A stretch of DNA of 64,000 nt from Capillidium heterosporum (Eukaryota > Entomophthoromycota > Entomophthoromycetes > Entomophthorales > Capillidiaceae), in NCBI GenBank assembly GCA_016630905.1, contig WBMQ01000003.1:2170001-2234000 (forward strand). Direction: 5' to 3'. This document shows, one piece after another, positions 23,131-35,202 of this stretch (positions are counted from its first letter, which is position 1; every line of letters begins with the position of its first letter). Below the pieces are notes generated by a model. That model did no database searches and had not been told where the DNA came from. It was given only the letters and a program-made list of their open reading frames with translations. The translations under genes were made by a program, and so were the position numbers.

Positions 23131-24418
23131 GTATATATCTAATAAATATATTCCAAAGCTATAGTAAACGATTTAGTTAGAGTATATCGAGTATGAGGCA
23201 TCTAACTTTTAGCCATATAAAATCAACATTGAATAGAAGAGCCAAGATTTAGGTTTCAACACTAGCAGGTCCTATATCTTCAAAGTAGATGTCTAAGCTT
23301 TTAAGGCTATAGTCAATTTAAAGGCATCTATTCTTGATCCTTTAGGCTGGACAAGTATTCATTTTTGTGACAAAAGAGGATCTATAGCCGTGAAATGGGC
23401 TACTTCAAGCTAGAAAACAAAGAATCGATCGAGTTGCATCTGATTATAAGGAAAGAACAATATCTGAAATCGAAGTTCTAGCTCATTTTTATACTTTGGA
23501 TTTAGTTCACCAAAGCTCATTGTAGGTATGGGTGAGTACCTGAGATGTCTATGCTATCAAACTCCCAGTAGCCAAATCAATCCTATCAATCTCAAATCTA
23601 AATTTCATCAAGGATATCATAGATAGTTGGTCTGCTGTTCCCCAGGTAATACTATATATATTTTGAAGGATAAGGTTCATTTCGTCTATTGGGGTATAGT
23701 ATAAAAGGTTCAAAAATATGCAGCTAGCAAGGATACCAAAGTATATAATTTAAGTTGTCTTGCAAAAGATATAAAAAGGTCACTGTAGAAAGACAACAAA
23801 ACCATGATATGATAGTAAATCACTTTGATTTCAAACTTGAAGTCGTTCAGTGGATCTTTAATCAATTTGGATCAGTTCACCTAATTTAGAACAGCTGCTA
23901 CCGCTAAAGTCCTGTGGATTAGGAATAGTGAGGAGGATGGTAAAGCCTACAGTATTAATGAAGCTACTGCAATGTTGAATAGCTTTAAAAGTAGGTAAAC
24001 AAGAGGGCAACGGTAGTTATATTGCTATTATTGCAGTATATTAAGAATCTTTTGTACATTATTCTACAAGCTAAATCAAGTGGTGAGAGTTACTTTCTTA
24101 TCCTAAACCTTGGAGCTGGGTAGGTTCAAAGATATTAGCTTTATAAACAATATAAATAAGAATATAATATGCTCAAGTTCAAAATTTACGAGTTATGATA
24201 TAAAATTTTAAAATGGGCATTCCTTTTTGGTGTAGAATATATCTCATTAGTATGTTTTATTTTACTTTTTGAAATCTTCAAATCATATTTGAAGTTTGGT
24301 AAAGGAATAAAGATGCAGGTTGACCAAAATGCTAGATTGAGTAATGTCGGCGGTGTCATATCTACATCATCAATTAGTTTTAAGGTCAATTAAAGATAAA
24401 TTCCTATATGCACAGGGT
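23131..24418. other. Intergenic spacer after the S41 gene
   Basis: Begins with the S41 poly(A) signal AATAAA at 23141-23146. The rest has intermediate AT content and is not one of the LTR families. Several short frames resemble coding but are broken, and I could not assemble a gene. Confidence 0.4.
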
Positions 24419-24765
24419 CTACGAAACACATAGGTATAACCCATCGACCTTAATTACATGGCAAGAGCCATATCTGTAGTGATAACAGATGATAGTATCC
24501 TTAGGTTGAGTCGAGGAGATAGTAATGGACTCTCCAAAGTACAACTCGTGAGTACTATGAAACGCAAGCAATTTGTTAGCAGCTATAGTTTCAATCAAAG
24601 GGTTCTGGGAGTAGGTTGAGAAAGTTAAAGCCAACTCCATCTAGGTAAAGCACCAGCAAAAGATATAACCTTGGATGCAGAAATTACGAAACTTACCTGG
24701 TTCGGTGAAAGTTCTTGATGAACTTTAAAAGACAAGTGAAGCTTATAAGGCTTTGTTGGAGGCAT
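24419..24765 (-). CDS. Putative small two-exon protein of unknown function
   Basis: Not recognised. On the minus strand exon 1 (24697-24765, 23 codons) begins with ATG after an in-frame upstream TAG and encodes MPPTKPYKLHLSFKVHQELS plus PNQ. A GTAAGT...CTAG intron of 56 nt (24641-24696) joins it in phase to exon 2 (24419-24640, 73 codons), which ends TAG. The 96-residue product has no signal peptide or membrane segment. Exon 2 contains FHSTHELYFGESITI and a YHYRYGSCHVIK segment with two Cys. Supporting points are the consensus donor, the phase-matched join and the non-repeat surroundings. Against it, the branch site is weak (TTTAC) and it could be chance. It lies between the S41 peptidase and RPL11. 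Confidence 0.42.
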
Positions 24766-25972
24766 CGACGTTAACACGAATGACTAAGGAGGTATTCCAA
24801 GTCAGCATCAATTTTCCCGTCACCATCAGTTATCTTTGGATAAAGTTTCGATATAGATACAGTAGATCTTTAAATTCTCGAAAATTTAGTGGTAAGGAGC
24901 TAGCTTTACATCAGTATCTAAGCGCTGTTGAATATCGAAAGGGATTTTACTGGGGTCGGTATAGATTATAAGTCGTGAGTGGAAGTAAGCTATAAGTAAA
25001 AATATAGAGCTGTGTTCGAGGTCGGTACTTTGTAAGCTAAGTAACTAAGTGGTTTTATCCAAAGCTGAGTTTACTAACTGGTAGTTTTGTCCTTAGAGGC
25101 ATCTCAAATTTGAAGCTTGGCCTTTCAATCTACACAGTTGAACTTGAGCCAAGGTATTTGAGTCTGATTGATGAGATGCATTGGTTGGTCTCTTTATATT
25201 CAATCAATAAGAGCATCATTAATAAAAGCAACTTCTACTCTAACAACATAGGAGCTTCGTATGTTGATTAAAGTATGTATTTCTTGAAAGTAAGCCGTAG
25301 TCACTGCTTGCTTGGAATGTATTTTTACTCGATGCGATAATATTCATAATTTGTAGAATTGTTTAGTAGCTTTTAAACAATGCTTGCTGTTGAAAAACAT
25401 CACATACCCTACGTGCATTTATACCAGTTATACACTCACTATTTTAAAATATGTTAGTAACTTTGTTTTCTGAAGCCTACCTGATGAGTATCCATAAAAG
25501 TAGAATGTAGGTTTATCTACTGGCTTGACTGAAATAGTTCATTTACTTTGGTAATTTGAGTGTTGATGTTTGTTAGTATTGTAGTTGGATTTCTCTTGTT
25601 GAAAGTAGGTAGACGTATCTTTTGGTGAGTTTGGTTTGCATAAACAGAAGCTGTCTCATCAACAATGACTTTGGCTCTTTAATGTGGATTTATAGTTTGA
25701 ACCTAGGGTAATATGTTCACATAAAATTGATAACTTTATGCGATGGTAATTGTAAAAACTAACTAATTTTAAGGAACGAATAGGCAAAAGGAAAGTTTGC
25801 GAAGAATTTTAGCAAATAGGCTACACAGGTGAATAGCATGGGCTAGAATAATTGGCTACAAAGTGGTCCCAAATTCGACTAAAGTCAATCGATAAATTGA
25901 AACATATCAAGATAGTAGCTAAAATAGTAGCACCCTTCTCTATACCAAGGATTTAGGTTCGAAATTTATCAA
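24766..25972. other. Spacer upstream of RPL11
   Basis: Contains the promoter region of RPL11 on its right side. There is an overlapping plus-strand ORF at 24753-24971 with no recognisable domain. Nothing else is supported. Confidence 0.4.
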
Positions 25973-26650
25973 ATGGTAAGATTTTATACATTTACCAAGG
26001 CTACTTTTACATCCATTTTTAAATTTAACCCACCAAAACTTTAATTAAATGTATTCATTAAAGATTATTAAAGGCCACTGAATCTTCCAAACAAAACAAC
26101 CCCATGCGTGAGGTACGCATTGAGAAATTGGTTTTAAACATTTGTGTTGGTGAATCTGGTGATAGATTGACCCGTGCTGCCAAGGTATTGGAACAGCTCA
26201 CTGGCCAGACCCCTGTCTACTCCAAAGCCAGACTCACCATCCGTTCCTTCTCAGTCCGTCGTAACGAAAAAATTGCTGTTCACGTAACCGTCCGTGGTGC
26301 CAAGGCTGAAGAGATCTTGGAACGTGGCCTCAAGGTAAAGGAATACGAATTGTTGGAGCGCAACTTCTCTTCCAACGGAAACTTCGGTTTCGGTATCCAG
26401 GAACACATCGACTTGGGTATCAAGTACGATCCATCCATCGGTATTTACGGTATGGACTACTACGTCGTCCTCGGTCGTCCCGGCTACCGTGTATCCCGCC
26501 GCAAGAGATGCCGTACCCGTGTTGGACCCCAGCACAAACTCAAAAAGGATGATGCCATCAACTGGTTCAAGACCAAGGTATTGTTTTTTATTGATTTTTA
26601 ACTAATTGACTTTATAGTACGATGGTATTGTTTCCAAGAAGGCTTACTAA
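25973..26650 (+). CDS. RPL11: 60S ribosomal protein L11 (uL5), three exons
   Basis: Large-subunit central-protuberance protein that contacts 5S rRNA. The exons are 25973-25975 (ATG only), 26074-26577 and 26618-26650, with GT-AG introns of 98 nt (25976-26073) and 40 nt. The product is 179 residues and starts [19 protein letters not shown], matching the short Ser/Lys/Asn-rich tail before MREVRIEK in the family. Hallmarks include [66 protein letters not shown] and the C-terminal [15 protein letters not shown]. The internal Met at 26104 is not the start, because the first intron follows the true ATG directly. Strong codon bias towards C-ending codons fits high expression. It is the last gene before the 35-kb transposon desert. 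Confidence 0.94.
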
Positions 26651-27290
26651 AGATTAAATTAAATGTTTAACATAACGACAAATTAATGAAGTAGATAAAA
26701 GTGTGAAAGTAGGTAATATTTGATTTCATTATTCATTGAGAATTTAAACTTTGTTACTTCAAGCTTCTATTTTATAAATATCACTTCTATCTAAACTAGA
26801 AATCGATATTAGGACTTATGAGATTGTCGCTGTAGTATTGCTTTTTATTTTTAAATCTTAATAGCTAGAATACCAACTATTTTATAGTTGTGTTTATTTC
26901 TTTAACATTGTAATTTACAAATTTCTGATTACTAAGCTAAAAGGTTTGAACTTTTGTACTGCACTTTAAGGCTCCGCAAAATAGCAATAATGTAAATACA
27001 AATAGGTACCATATGTTTAATATCTTTTAGATAAATATAAAGCCGATATTGTCTTGGTTTAGATAGTATTTAACCCTTACAACTTAGTATATATAGAGCA
27101 CATTAACTCTTAGTATCAATTTTCTAGATTGTGGCTATAGTTACAATTCAAGTTACTTTAAAATAATACTCTAGCCAATAGAATGCTAGCATATATCTTA
27201 GAAAAGTTTTGAAATTTTGAATAAAATCAAAAGTAAAGCTATAAGAAATTCTACTTTTAAAGCTTTATAATAGATAGCTTCATTTTAATA
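26651..27290. other. Spacer entering the large AT-rich desert
   Basis: 3' flank of RPL11 and transition into the repeat tract. No gene or assigned repeat. Confidence 0.4.
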
Positions 27291-28245
27291 TTTTATATAA
27301 GGAAATCTGTTTAAATTAGCTACAGTTGTATTTAATAGTCAAAATTTAAGTTTATATCTTAGACTTATAGATTACTAGTTTAGCATTTATTCTATTAATA
27401 CTAGAAACTCCCTTTCTCTTTAGTATAAATTAAATATTTAATTTAGTATTAACTATTTTTAATTAGCCTTTATATTATCTAAAGCTATTAATAATTAAAA
27501 AATATATACATTAGTACTAAAAGTTGGATAAAATGCTAACTATAACAACTTTAGTTATTAAAACTTTTAGTATAAAATTATAAATTTACTCTTTTATTTT
27601 GCTTTTTTACTATTTTTTAGTTTTAAATATAGTAATACCATATAATCTAGTTTTTTATCCTTCTTACTTTTTATTATTTATATTAGAAAATGTTTACTAA
27701 AAATGCTTATTAATAAGAGTTAGCTAGATAATAATAGTAGCTAATATTTTATAAAAGCTAAAAAAGTTGATATAAAGGTTATATAAGAAGGAAACTTATA
27801 TTTAAAGTCTAATCTAAAAATAATAAGTAGATAAAATACTTTAATTATAGTTATAAAGCTAAAAACTATAATTAAATTTATTATTTAACTTAAGTTTTAA
27901 GATTTAGTTTAGTTTAGTGTATCTTTTAGTTTTAAAAAATCTATTTTTAGTTTTAAATTATAGTATACAAAAAGTATATACTATATTAATAGTATATTAT
28001 ATTTATTATATTTATTTAAGTTTTAGTATTAAAATCTATTAGGTTCTTTTAAAGAATAATTGTTATCTTTAAAAAGTATAAAAATTAAAGAATAATTAGA
28101 ATATAATTAATTACTTAATTCTTATTAAAAAGAGGAATTTATAAGCTTAATAAAAGAATATTAACTAATTATCTATATTTAAAATATAAAGTAAAATTAT
28201 AGTTAACTTAAAAATATTTCTTTTTTATAAGTAACTTATAATGAT
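27291..28245. repeat. Decayed B/E LTR fragments
   Basis: About 27300-27540 matches the first third of a forward B LTR (including the region equivalent to 43060-43200), and about 27683-28238 matches a reverse E copy. Both are heavily transition-mutated. Confidence 0.55.
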
Positions 28246-28283
28246 TATAAAGTTTAAGAAAATGTTATTAAAACTAACTAATA

Positions 28284-28993
28284 ATAGTTGTAACAACCCT
28301 GGTTGTTACAATTCCTAATCTAAGGTCATCGACCAATTTTCTTTGTACACTATACTATTTTCTTTCCCTTACCAATCTTCGATTTTCTACTTTCCATTTA
28401 TATCTAGTTTCGAACAGAAATCTGTTCTATTTATTAGATATTCTTGACAATTTCCCATATTCATAATCTCGGCTATAAGTTAGGAACCCCAGCTATTACC
28501 AGCATAGCATTTTGATATCGGGATTCGGATATTCAGCAAGTATTGCCAAGATACCGAAAGGGTATTTAAACCCTTGGAATGCCATTGAAGGCTGGCATCT
28601 TGACAACGTTCCACCTCGCTATTTTCTAAATAGCTGTTACTCACCTCTTGATCTCAACCATCAACTATAGCTGTTGCGACAGCCTGATCTGTTTCCCCTG
28701 CCATAGCTGTCTCTGACAGCCTGATTCTGTTTCGTCTACAAATAAAGTATTGTTCCTGGTCAGCCTTTTAGTTATTAGATCGTGCGAATATGTGGTTCGA
28801 CTTCTATACCCTCTTAGCTCACTCCGTTCAAACTTTCTTTGCTTCCCTTTGGACTTACCTCCTTTGGGTAATTCATATTACCAATGCTGTGGTCGGCATT
28901 GGTTCTACTGTCCCAACCTCTCATGTCATACGCTCCCATTATGACACCATCATTAGTTGGATTCAACGGCACCCCCTTGGACCTTACAATAGT
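28284..28993 (+). mobile_element. Clean solo A LTR, target duplication ATAGT
   Basis: The LTR is 28289-28988 (700 bp), flanked on both sides by ATAGT (28284-28288 and 28989-28993). It is close to the LTRs of the intact A element, with a few substitutions and only one 37-bp unit. A solo LTR forms by recombination between the two LTRs of a full element. It keeps the LTR part of the Gag ORF (28790-29005). Confidence 0.9.
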
Positions 28994-29385
28994 ATTATAA
29001 TATAAAATATTAGAACAATAAAACTAAAGCTAACTATTATATTAGTAATATAAATTACTTAAAGAAGATAAGTTTAAAAAAGTAAAAAAAGTAAAATAAA
29101 GTAAGCTAAAAAGGTATAAAAGTTAAACTATATATTTGTACAATTTAATAACTAAAAGGTCAACTAAAAATAATATTTATTTATAGGTAAACAAATTATA
29201 CTATTATAATAGCTATAGTTAATAGTTAAGGTTAAAGGATAAATAATAGCTATTTAAAAAATAGCAAGGTAGAATATTATTAAAATACTAGCCTTTAATA
29301 GTATTCTAAAAGTTTAAATACCTTTTTTGTATCTTAATGCTATTAATTAATTAGTAGAGTTTTAATATTTAAATACTATTTGTTG

Positions 29386-30102
29386 GGAAATGTCTATAAG
29401 AAATATTTACTAACTAGGATTGGCTAGAAAGTAATAGTAGCTAGAACTCTATAAAAGCTAAGAATATTGACTATAAGGCTATATAAGAAGGAGGCTTATA
29501 CTTGTAGCCTAATTTAGAAATAGTAGGCAAACAAGAATACTTTAAGAGTAGCTATTAGACTAAGAAGTATAGTTAAGTTTATTAGTTTAGAAAGGTTTTA
29601 GGGTTTAGTTTAGATCAATTTAGTTTAGTTCTATTGTTTGGTTTAGATCAGTATAACTCTTTACTATAGAGGGATGCCAATTATCAGTTTTATATTATAT
29701 TATATAGAGAGTCTATATTATACCAATAGCAGAAGAAATATCAAATGATTCAATATATTTATTTAATACTAACTTAACCTTTTACTAAGTTTACTATAAG
29801 TCTTATATAGGTGACTTATCCTTAATAATTAGTACTTTGAGTACTAGTAATTGATTTTTTTTCTAATCTATTAGTAATACTATTTCTCTTGTTTTCTAGG
29901 CATTTATCACTAATCTAAAAAATAACAAGATTGATTTAAAGACTATCAATACTAAATAAAACACTTAATTTATGCTAAAGAGAAAAGAACTTTTAGCATT
30001 GCTAAAATTGATACCAAACTGGTAATTTATATGTTTGAAATGTAAAACTAAATTTTAGTTAAGTAAAACTATAGCTGATTAGAAGGATTTCCTTATACTA
30101 TT
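29386..30102 (-). repeat. Solo B LTR, target duplication CTATT
   Basis: A reverse B LTR of 707 bp at 29391-30097, starting TGTTGGGAAATG and ending TTTCCTTATA. The flanking 5-mers 29386-29390 and 30098-30102 are both CTATT. It is moderately mutated. Confidence 0.8.
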
Positions 30103-30303
30103 TAATAAAAGGTAAACTTTTTAAGTTATAGCTAAACTAAAAATAGAAACTAATACTTAAAAATATCTAATAAGTAAAATATATTTTTAGTTAAAAGTAG
30201 TTATAAATAATAAATAAAAGGATTAAAAGGTAAAATAAAAAAGTAGTATAATAATAATATAAAAAAATAGGTTAATAACCTTATAATAGTAATTATACTA
30301 ATT

Positions 30304-30661
30304 ATAGCTAATAAACTAAAAAGTATAGTTAGATTTATTAGTTTAGAAAAGCTTTAAAATTTAGTTTAAGTTAGTGTAACTCTTTATTATAAAAAAATAT
30401 TAATTGTTAATTTTAGATTATACTATGCTAATAATAGAAGAAATATTAAATAATCAAATATATTTATTTAATAATTACTTAATTTACTACTAAGTTTACT
30501 ATAGGCTTTATATAAGTAGCTTATCTTTAATAGTTAGTACTTTAAATACTAATAATTGCTATTTTTCTAATCTATTAGTTTTATTATTTTTATTATTTTT
30601 CTAGATAATTATTACTAATTTAAGAAATACTAAAGTTGATTTAGAAATAGTTAATATTAAA
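30304..30661 (-). repeat. Truncated reverse B LTR
   Basis: Matches the middle to late part of the reverse B LTR and stops abruptly at 30661 against the C LTR start. Confidence 0.6.
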
Positions 30662-31466
30662 TATTATCTTAGCTCTTAAGCTAAATTAGGTATTAAATAT
30701 TAGAACATTTATTTTTTATAAAAAACCTATAATTTAGCTACTACTAAATAGTATTTTGGAATTATACAGTTATCTATTTGTTTTTATACTTTGAAATACC
30801 TACTACTTATTAATATATATTCTAACTAATAGCAAATTTGCTTAAATTACCTAAAGTTGATTTTTTATTAAAAAGGTAAGTTTAGAGTTTTGGACTTAAT
30901 GTTAGATTTTTTAATAGTTAACCTATAGAAAAAGTAAGTTCAAAATGCAAAGGCAAATAGTAGTAATTATAATAGTGTTTCTTTAGTTTATTAAGAAAAG
31001 AGTTTATTAATAAGCCTTTAAATTATATCTTATTTTAAATCTATTATATAAGAAAAGAATAGAAAAAAACAAAAATAGAAAACAGACTACTAAATAAATA
31101 AAACAGTAAAAGAATTAAAAAAAAGAAAAAAGAGTTTTTAGATCATTTTTATTAATAAAAGAAAAAATTTTTTAAGTTGGTTTATTAAAATTATTTAAAA
31201 CCTTTTTTTAAGCTTACTTTAATTATAAATTAAGTTTAAATTAGGCTAATTATAATTTTTTAAGGGTTTCTAGCTAGAAGTGTTATAAGAATAAAGCTTT
31301 TATATTAGATTTAATTATAAGGCAGTTACTATATCTATATTAGTTAGCCTATAACATAATATATATATTATGTTTTATATTAAAGGATTTATTAAGTTTA
31401 GCTAAATTTACTTGATTAGAAGTCTAAGCCAGTAGTTAAACACTTAGTAAAAATAATTAACTAATA
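30662..31466 (+). repeat. C LTR, probable 5' LTR of a Ty3/Gypsy relic
   Basis: 805 bp from TATTATCTTAGC to ATTAACTAATA (from AGCCAACA). Internal sequence with Gag- and protease-like remains in the same orientation follows directly. The flanking 5-mer TTAAA before it resembles TTAAT after the matching LTR that ends at 41137. Confidence 0.6.
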
Positions 31467-34331
31467 ATAAAGTTTTATATAAAGCTATAATAGGCTAATA
31501 TAAATATAAGGAGAAACTGCAACACTTATAATTAAAAAGCTAGTAAAAAGAATAAATATTAGAATTATTAACCTTAAAGCTTAAGAATAGTCTAATTTAA
31601 TAGTAATAAAGTTATAGTAGAAAGTTTCATTAAGATTTATAAACAATAAACTAATACTATAAGATAGAATAATTACTAAAAAACTATAAATTTATATATA
31701 TATATTTATTTTAAACTATAGAACTAGCTACTATTTGTTTAAGATAAAATATAATTCTAGTTAAAAATAAGATTTCTAGATTATTTTATAGCTACTAAAT
31801 TAGCAAAAAAGGCAATTAGATATTTTAATACAATAAAATAGATATCTAATAAAAAGTTATTATACTATCTCACTTAGTTTGGTTACTAAGTGATATATAT
31901 CCTTAAAACAATACTTTAATCCTTACTTATTATAATTTTTACTAATTCTCTTAAATCAGTTAAGGACTAGAACTTTAGACTATAGCTAAAATTGTAAAAC
32001 TTTAAAGAAAGTTATATAAATAGCTATAAAAGTCAATTGCAGATAGTTGCTAAATAATTCTTACTAAAAAGTAGACTAATTATAACTAAGTTCCTAAGCT
32101 ATAGTAGCTATAAGGTCTAAAGGGGTACTGTTAGATCTAACTAATAATAGTAACATAATAGAAACATAAACATAAAAGGTCAGAATAGTAAAACTAATAC
32201 TAACTATAGCATTGATAATATAAATCACTTAAAGAAGGTAAGTCTAAAGAAAAGCAAAAAAAAGTTTGAGTAAAGTAAACTAAAAGGGTATAAAAGTTAA
32301 ACCATATATTTGCATAATCTAATAGCTAAAAAGCTAACTAAGAATAATACTTTATTTGTAGATAAAACAGATTAGACTGTTAAAGATAGCTATAGTAAGA
32401 AAAATAGATTAGGCTATCATAATAGCTATAGTTAATAGTTGAGATTAAAAGGTAGATAATAGCTATTTAGAAAATAGTAAAGTGAAACATTATTAAGATG
32501 CTGGCTTTTGGTAGTTATTAAGAGGTTTAAATATTCCTTTAGTATTTTAGTTATAGTAATACTAGTAGGATTAGTTTCCCTTTTAGTAATCCACTACTTT
32601 ATAAATTAATTAAGTATTTACTAGGTTTATCCAAAAAAGCTAGTAATTCTATTAACTACTACTAGTATGTTTCTATGGTTGGAAGGTGTGGATTAGCTAA
32701 TGTACTGCTAATTGCTAGAGTTTTTAGGTTATAGCCAAGTTTAAGAAAATAATTAAGGTAATTGAAATAATTAATATGTAGGATAAATTCATAACTATCT
32801 TAGTTATAAATTGGAAAATAATAAAAAGAATTTGAAAATTAGTAAAAAGTAAAAAGAGGAAGGATAAGAGAAAATTAGTATAGTATACAAAGAATTGATT
32901 AATGACCTCATCTTAGAAATTGTAATAATTAGGGTTATTATAATAGCTAATTTAATCTAATTTCTAATAACTAGGCTATAAAAAGTACCAATTAATTACT
33001 AAGCTTCTTATATTACTATCTTAATAACCCAAAACCTACTAAAAGCTAAATAAAATACAATATATAAGGTTTTAAAAAAACTTATAAAAGTTATAAAAGA
33101 TCTTTGCTTTTATTATTATAACTATAACTAAATAGGCTATATAAACTAGTAGTATAAAGTACTATAAAGATTAAAAATAAAAGAGGGCTTTAGTAAGTAG
33201 TATTAGAGGTTTTCAAAGTAATAGACTATAAAATCCTTTAGATATAGTAAGTTATGCTATATTAACTTAGTTTTAAGTTAAAAAATTATATAAACAATTA
33301 GTGAAAACTAAAGGAAATCCAGCATTAAAAGTAAGATTAAAGACTAAACTAATAAAAAAACCATTAGGAATAGAAGAAAACTCTATAGTAAAGTATAACT
33401 ATTAAACTATATATTTTTTTAAAGGTTGAAATATTTAGTACTAGCCTATATAGTTAAGAATTATAAAGGTAGTTAAAGAACTTAGTATAATAATTAATTA
33501 ATAGTTAGAAAAGGGTTAGAAAAAGTAATAATCTAACTATTACCCTTAATATTATAGCTAGAATTTGAAATATCTATTTTAATAATAAATCTTCTTTTAA
33601 AAACAATAATTTTAAAATCAATCTTACTAAAACAAATAAAAGAGATTTAGATACAAATAAAAAAAGTTATATAATATAAACCTTATTATTCTTTAATAAA
33701 CTTTAGTATATTTAGAAAAAACAATCTTTAGGATAAGAAAAGTAGCAGCAACCTCTATTATAGCTTTAGAAATATAGTAAATAGCCTAAAATAGTAATTT
33801 AATAAAAAGCAATATAATATCTATAAAGCAAAGTAATTAAAAAATACTTTATCAAAAATCTAAAAGGCTATCTTGAAGCAATAAAGGAAAAATGAACAAG
33901 AAATCAATAATATAACCTATACTATTAAAAAAAACTAAATATAAAAAGACTAATCCAAAGATTAAAAAAAAACTAATTTTTATTAATAAAAGATAAAATA
34001 AAGTAGTTAGAAAGTTTATTATAGATAGTAGAACATTTATATTATTCCTAATTACTAGATAATGCTTATAAAAAAGCTTAAATTAAAATTATCCTTTTAT
34101 TAAATATAGTATAAAAATATTATTAACTTTGGTTAAAGTTATATTAATTATTTTAAAATTTTGAGATAGGAGGTTTCTTTATAAAATAGTAGTTTATTTA
34201 GTCTAGTAAGTATATAGTATTAATAAAAAATATAGTAGTTGAATTCCTAGTCCAAATTATTATTAACATAAAATGTAGCAAAGTAATACTATTTTAAAAG
34301 TTTTATAATTAATTCTACTTAATTAAGAATA
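31467..34331 (+). pseudogene. Gag and protease relic of a Ty3/Gypsy element
   Basis: Stop-riddled AT-rich sequence read in pieces on the plus strand. About 31700-32100 gives a glutamine/lysine-rich Gag-like stretch. Near 33755-33800 a pattern compatible with a mutated zinc knuckle appears. At about 34015-34065 there is FIIDSRTF, explained as a DSG retropepsin motif with the Gly codon changed GGA to AGA. The block is interrupted by a reverse A LTR (32109-32942). Assignment of the Gag part is weak, and the protease motif is better. Confidence 0.4.
32104..32947 (-). repeat. Reverse A LTR with target duplication RTAGC
   Basis: LTR 32109-32942 runs from TATAAGGTCTAAAGGGG to AGGGTTATTATA. The flanks are GTAGC (32104-32108) and ATAGC (32943-32947), identical apart from one G/A transition. 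A central segment around 32560-32690 does not match the other A copies and contains extra sequence. Confidence 0.65.
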
Positions 34332-34958
34332 AAAAGTATTGGAAAATATCCACTAAGAACACTTACTAGCAGAAGTCAACTAAGTAGTAACAGTAACTAG
34401 TATTTCATAAAGGCTAAGGAAGTTGATACAAAGATTATACAAAAAGGATAATTGTGTTTAGAGTTGGATCTAAAAGTGGTAGGCAAATAAAACTACTTTG
34501 ATTATAGCTATAAGACTAAGGAATATAATCAAATCCATTGTTTAGCTTAAGTTTTCAAATTTAGTTTAATTCAGATTATTGATTTAGGTCAAGTCAATAT
34601 AACTCTCAGTCTTGAAGGAATATAAATTATTAGTTTTCAATTATACTATCCAGGAAGTCTATACTATGCCAATAGCAAAAGAAATATCAAATAATTTAAT
34701 ATATTTATTTAATAATTACTTTATCTACTACTAAATTTACTATAGGCCTTATATAGGTAACTTGTCTTTAGTAGTTAATATTTCAGATACTCATTTAGTT
34801 TTTCTAAAAGATAATCATAATTATTAAAAAGTGTAAGGAGTAAGACATAATAACTATAAAGTTAATTACTTGATTTCTATTATAAAGGCATTTCTAAACT
34901 TAAATTTAGTTTATAAGGTGAAACTACAGCTGGTCTAAAAATATTTCCTTAAAAAAAG
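34332..34958 (-). repeat. Solo E (B-type) LTR, target duplication AAAAG
   Basis: A reverse copy of 617 bp at 34337-34953, starting TATTGGAAAATATCC and ending ATTTCCTTAAA. AAAAG is present at 34332-34336 and 34954-34958. It belongs to the same subfamily as 58295-59573. Confidence 0.7.
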
Positions 34959-35202
34959 TACTTATTTCTATTAGTATAATAGAAAGCTTTATCTACTAAA
35001 AACAATATAAAGCTTTTAAAAAAGTTACTATTTTTATTAAGGTAGTAATAGCTTAAATTCCAGTAGTAGTATTACTAGAAAATTACTATAATATGTTAGT
35101 AAGAATGAGTTAGTTAAAGTGGATAGGCATAATAATTGACTATATTATGGATATAGTTACTATAAAGTTAATTTTTATTTTAATATTTAATTAATTATAA
35201 CT
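34959..35202. other. Internal retroelement sequence, unassigned
   Basis: AT-rich, stop-filled sequence between two LTR insertions. It is probably part of the surrounding Ty3/Gypsy interior, but no motif could be read. Confidence 0.3.

Larger units (their letters stand above)
28246..30303 (-). repeat. Old reverse A LTR carrying two younger nested LTRs
   Basis: The old reverse A LTR starts at 28246 (TATAAAGTTTAAG, from TGTAAGGTCCAAG). It is interrupted by the clean A solo LTR (28289-28988), resumes at 28989-29390, is interrupted again by a B LTR (29391-30097), and resumes to about 30303, where it is truncated against a B fragment. Removing the two insertions and one copy of each 5-mer restores a continuous A sequence. 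Confidence 0.75.

Noticed and set aside
24753-24971. 72-residue plus-strand ORF overlapping the small minus-strand gene
   Set aside because: No domain, and the opposite strand has the better splice-supported model.
26251-26535. 94-residue minus-strand ORF
   Set aside because: A shadow of the RPL11 coding exon, produced by its strong codon bias.
32560-32700. Extra segment inside the reverse A LTR as a separate small insertion
   Set aside because: It does not match the other A copies, but no target duplication or terminal repeats could be found, so it may simply be a divergent subfamily.
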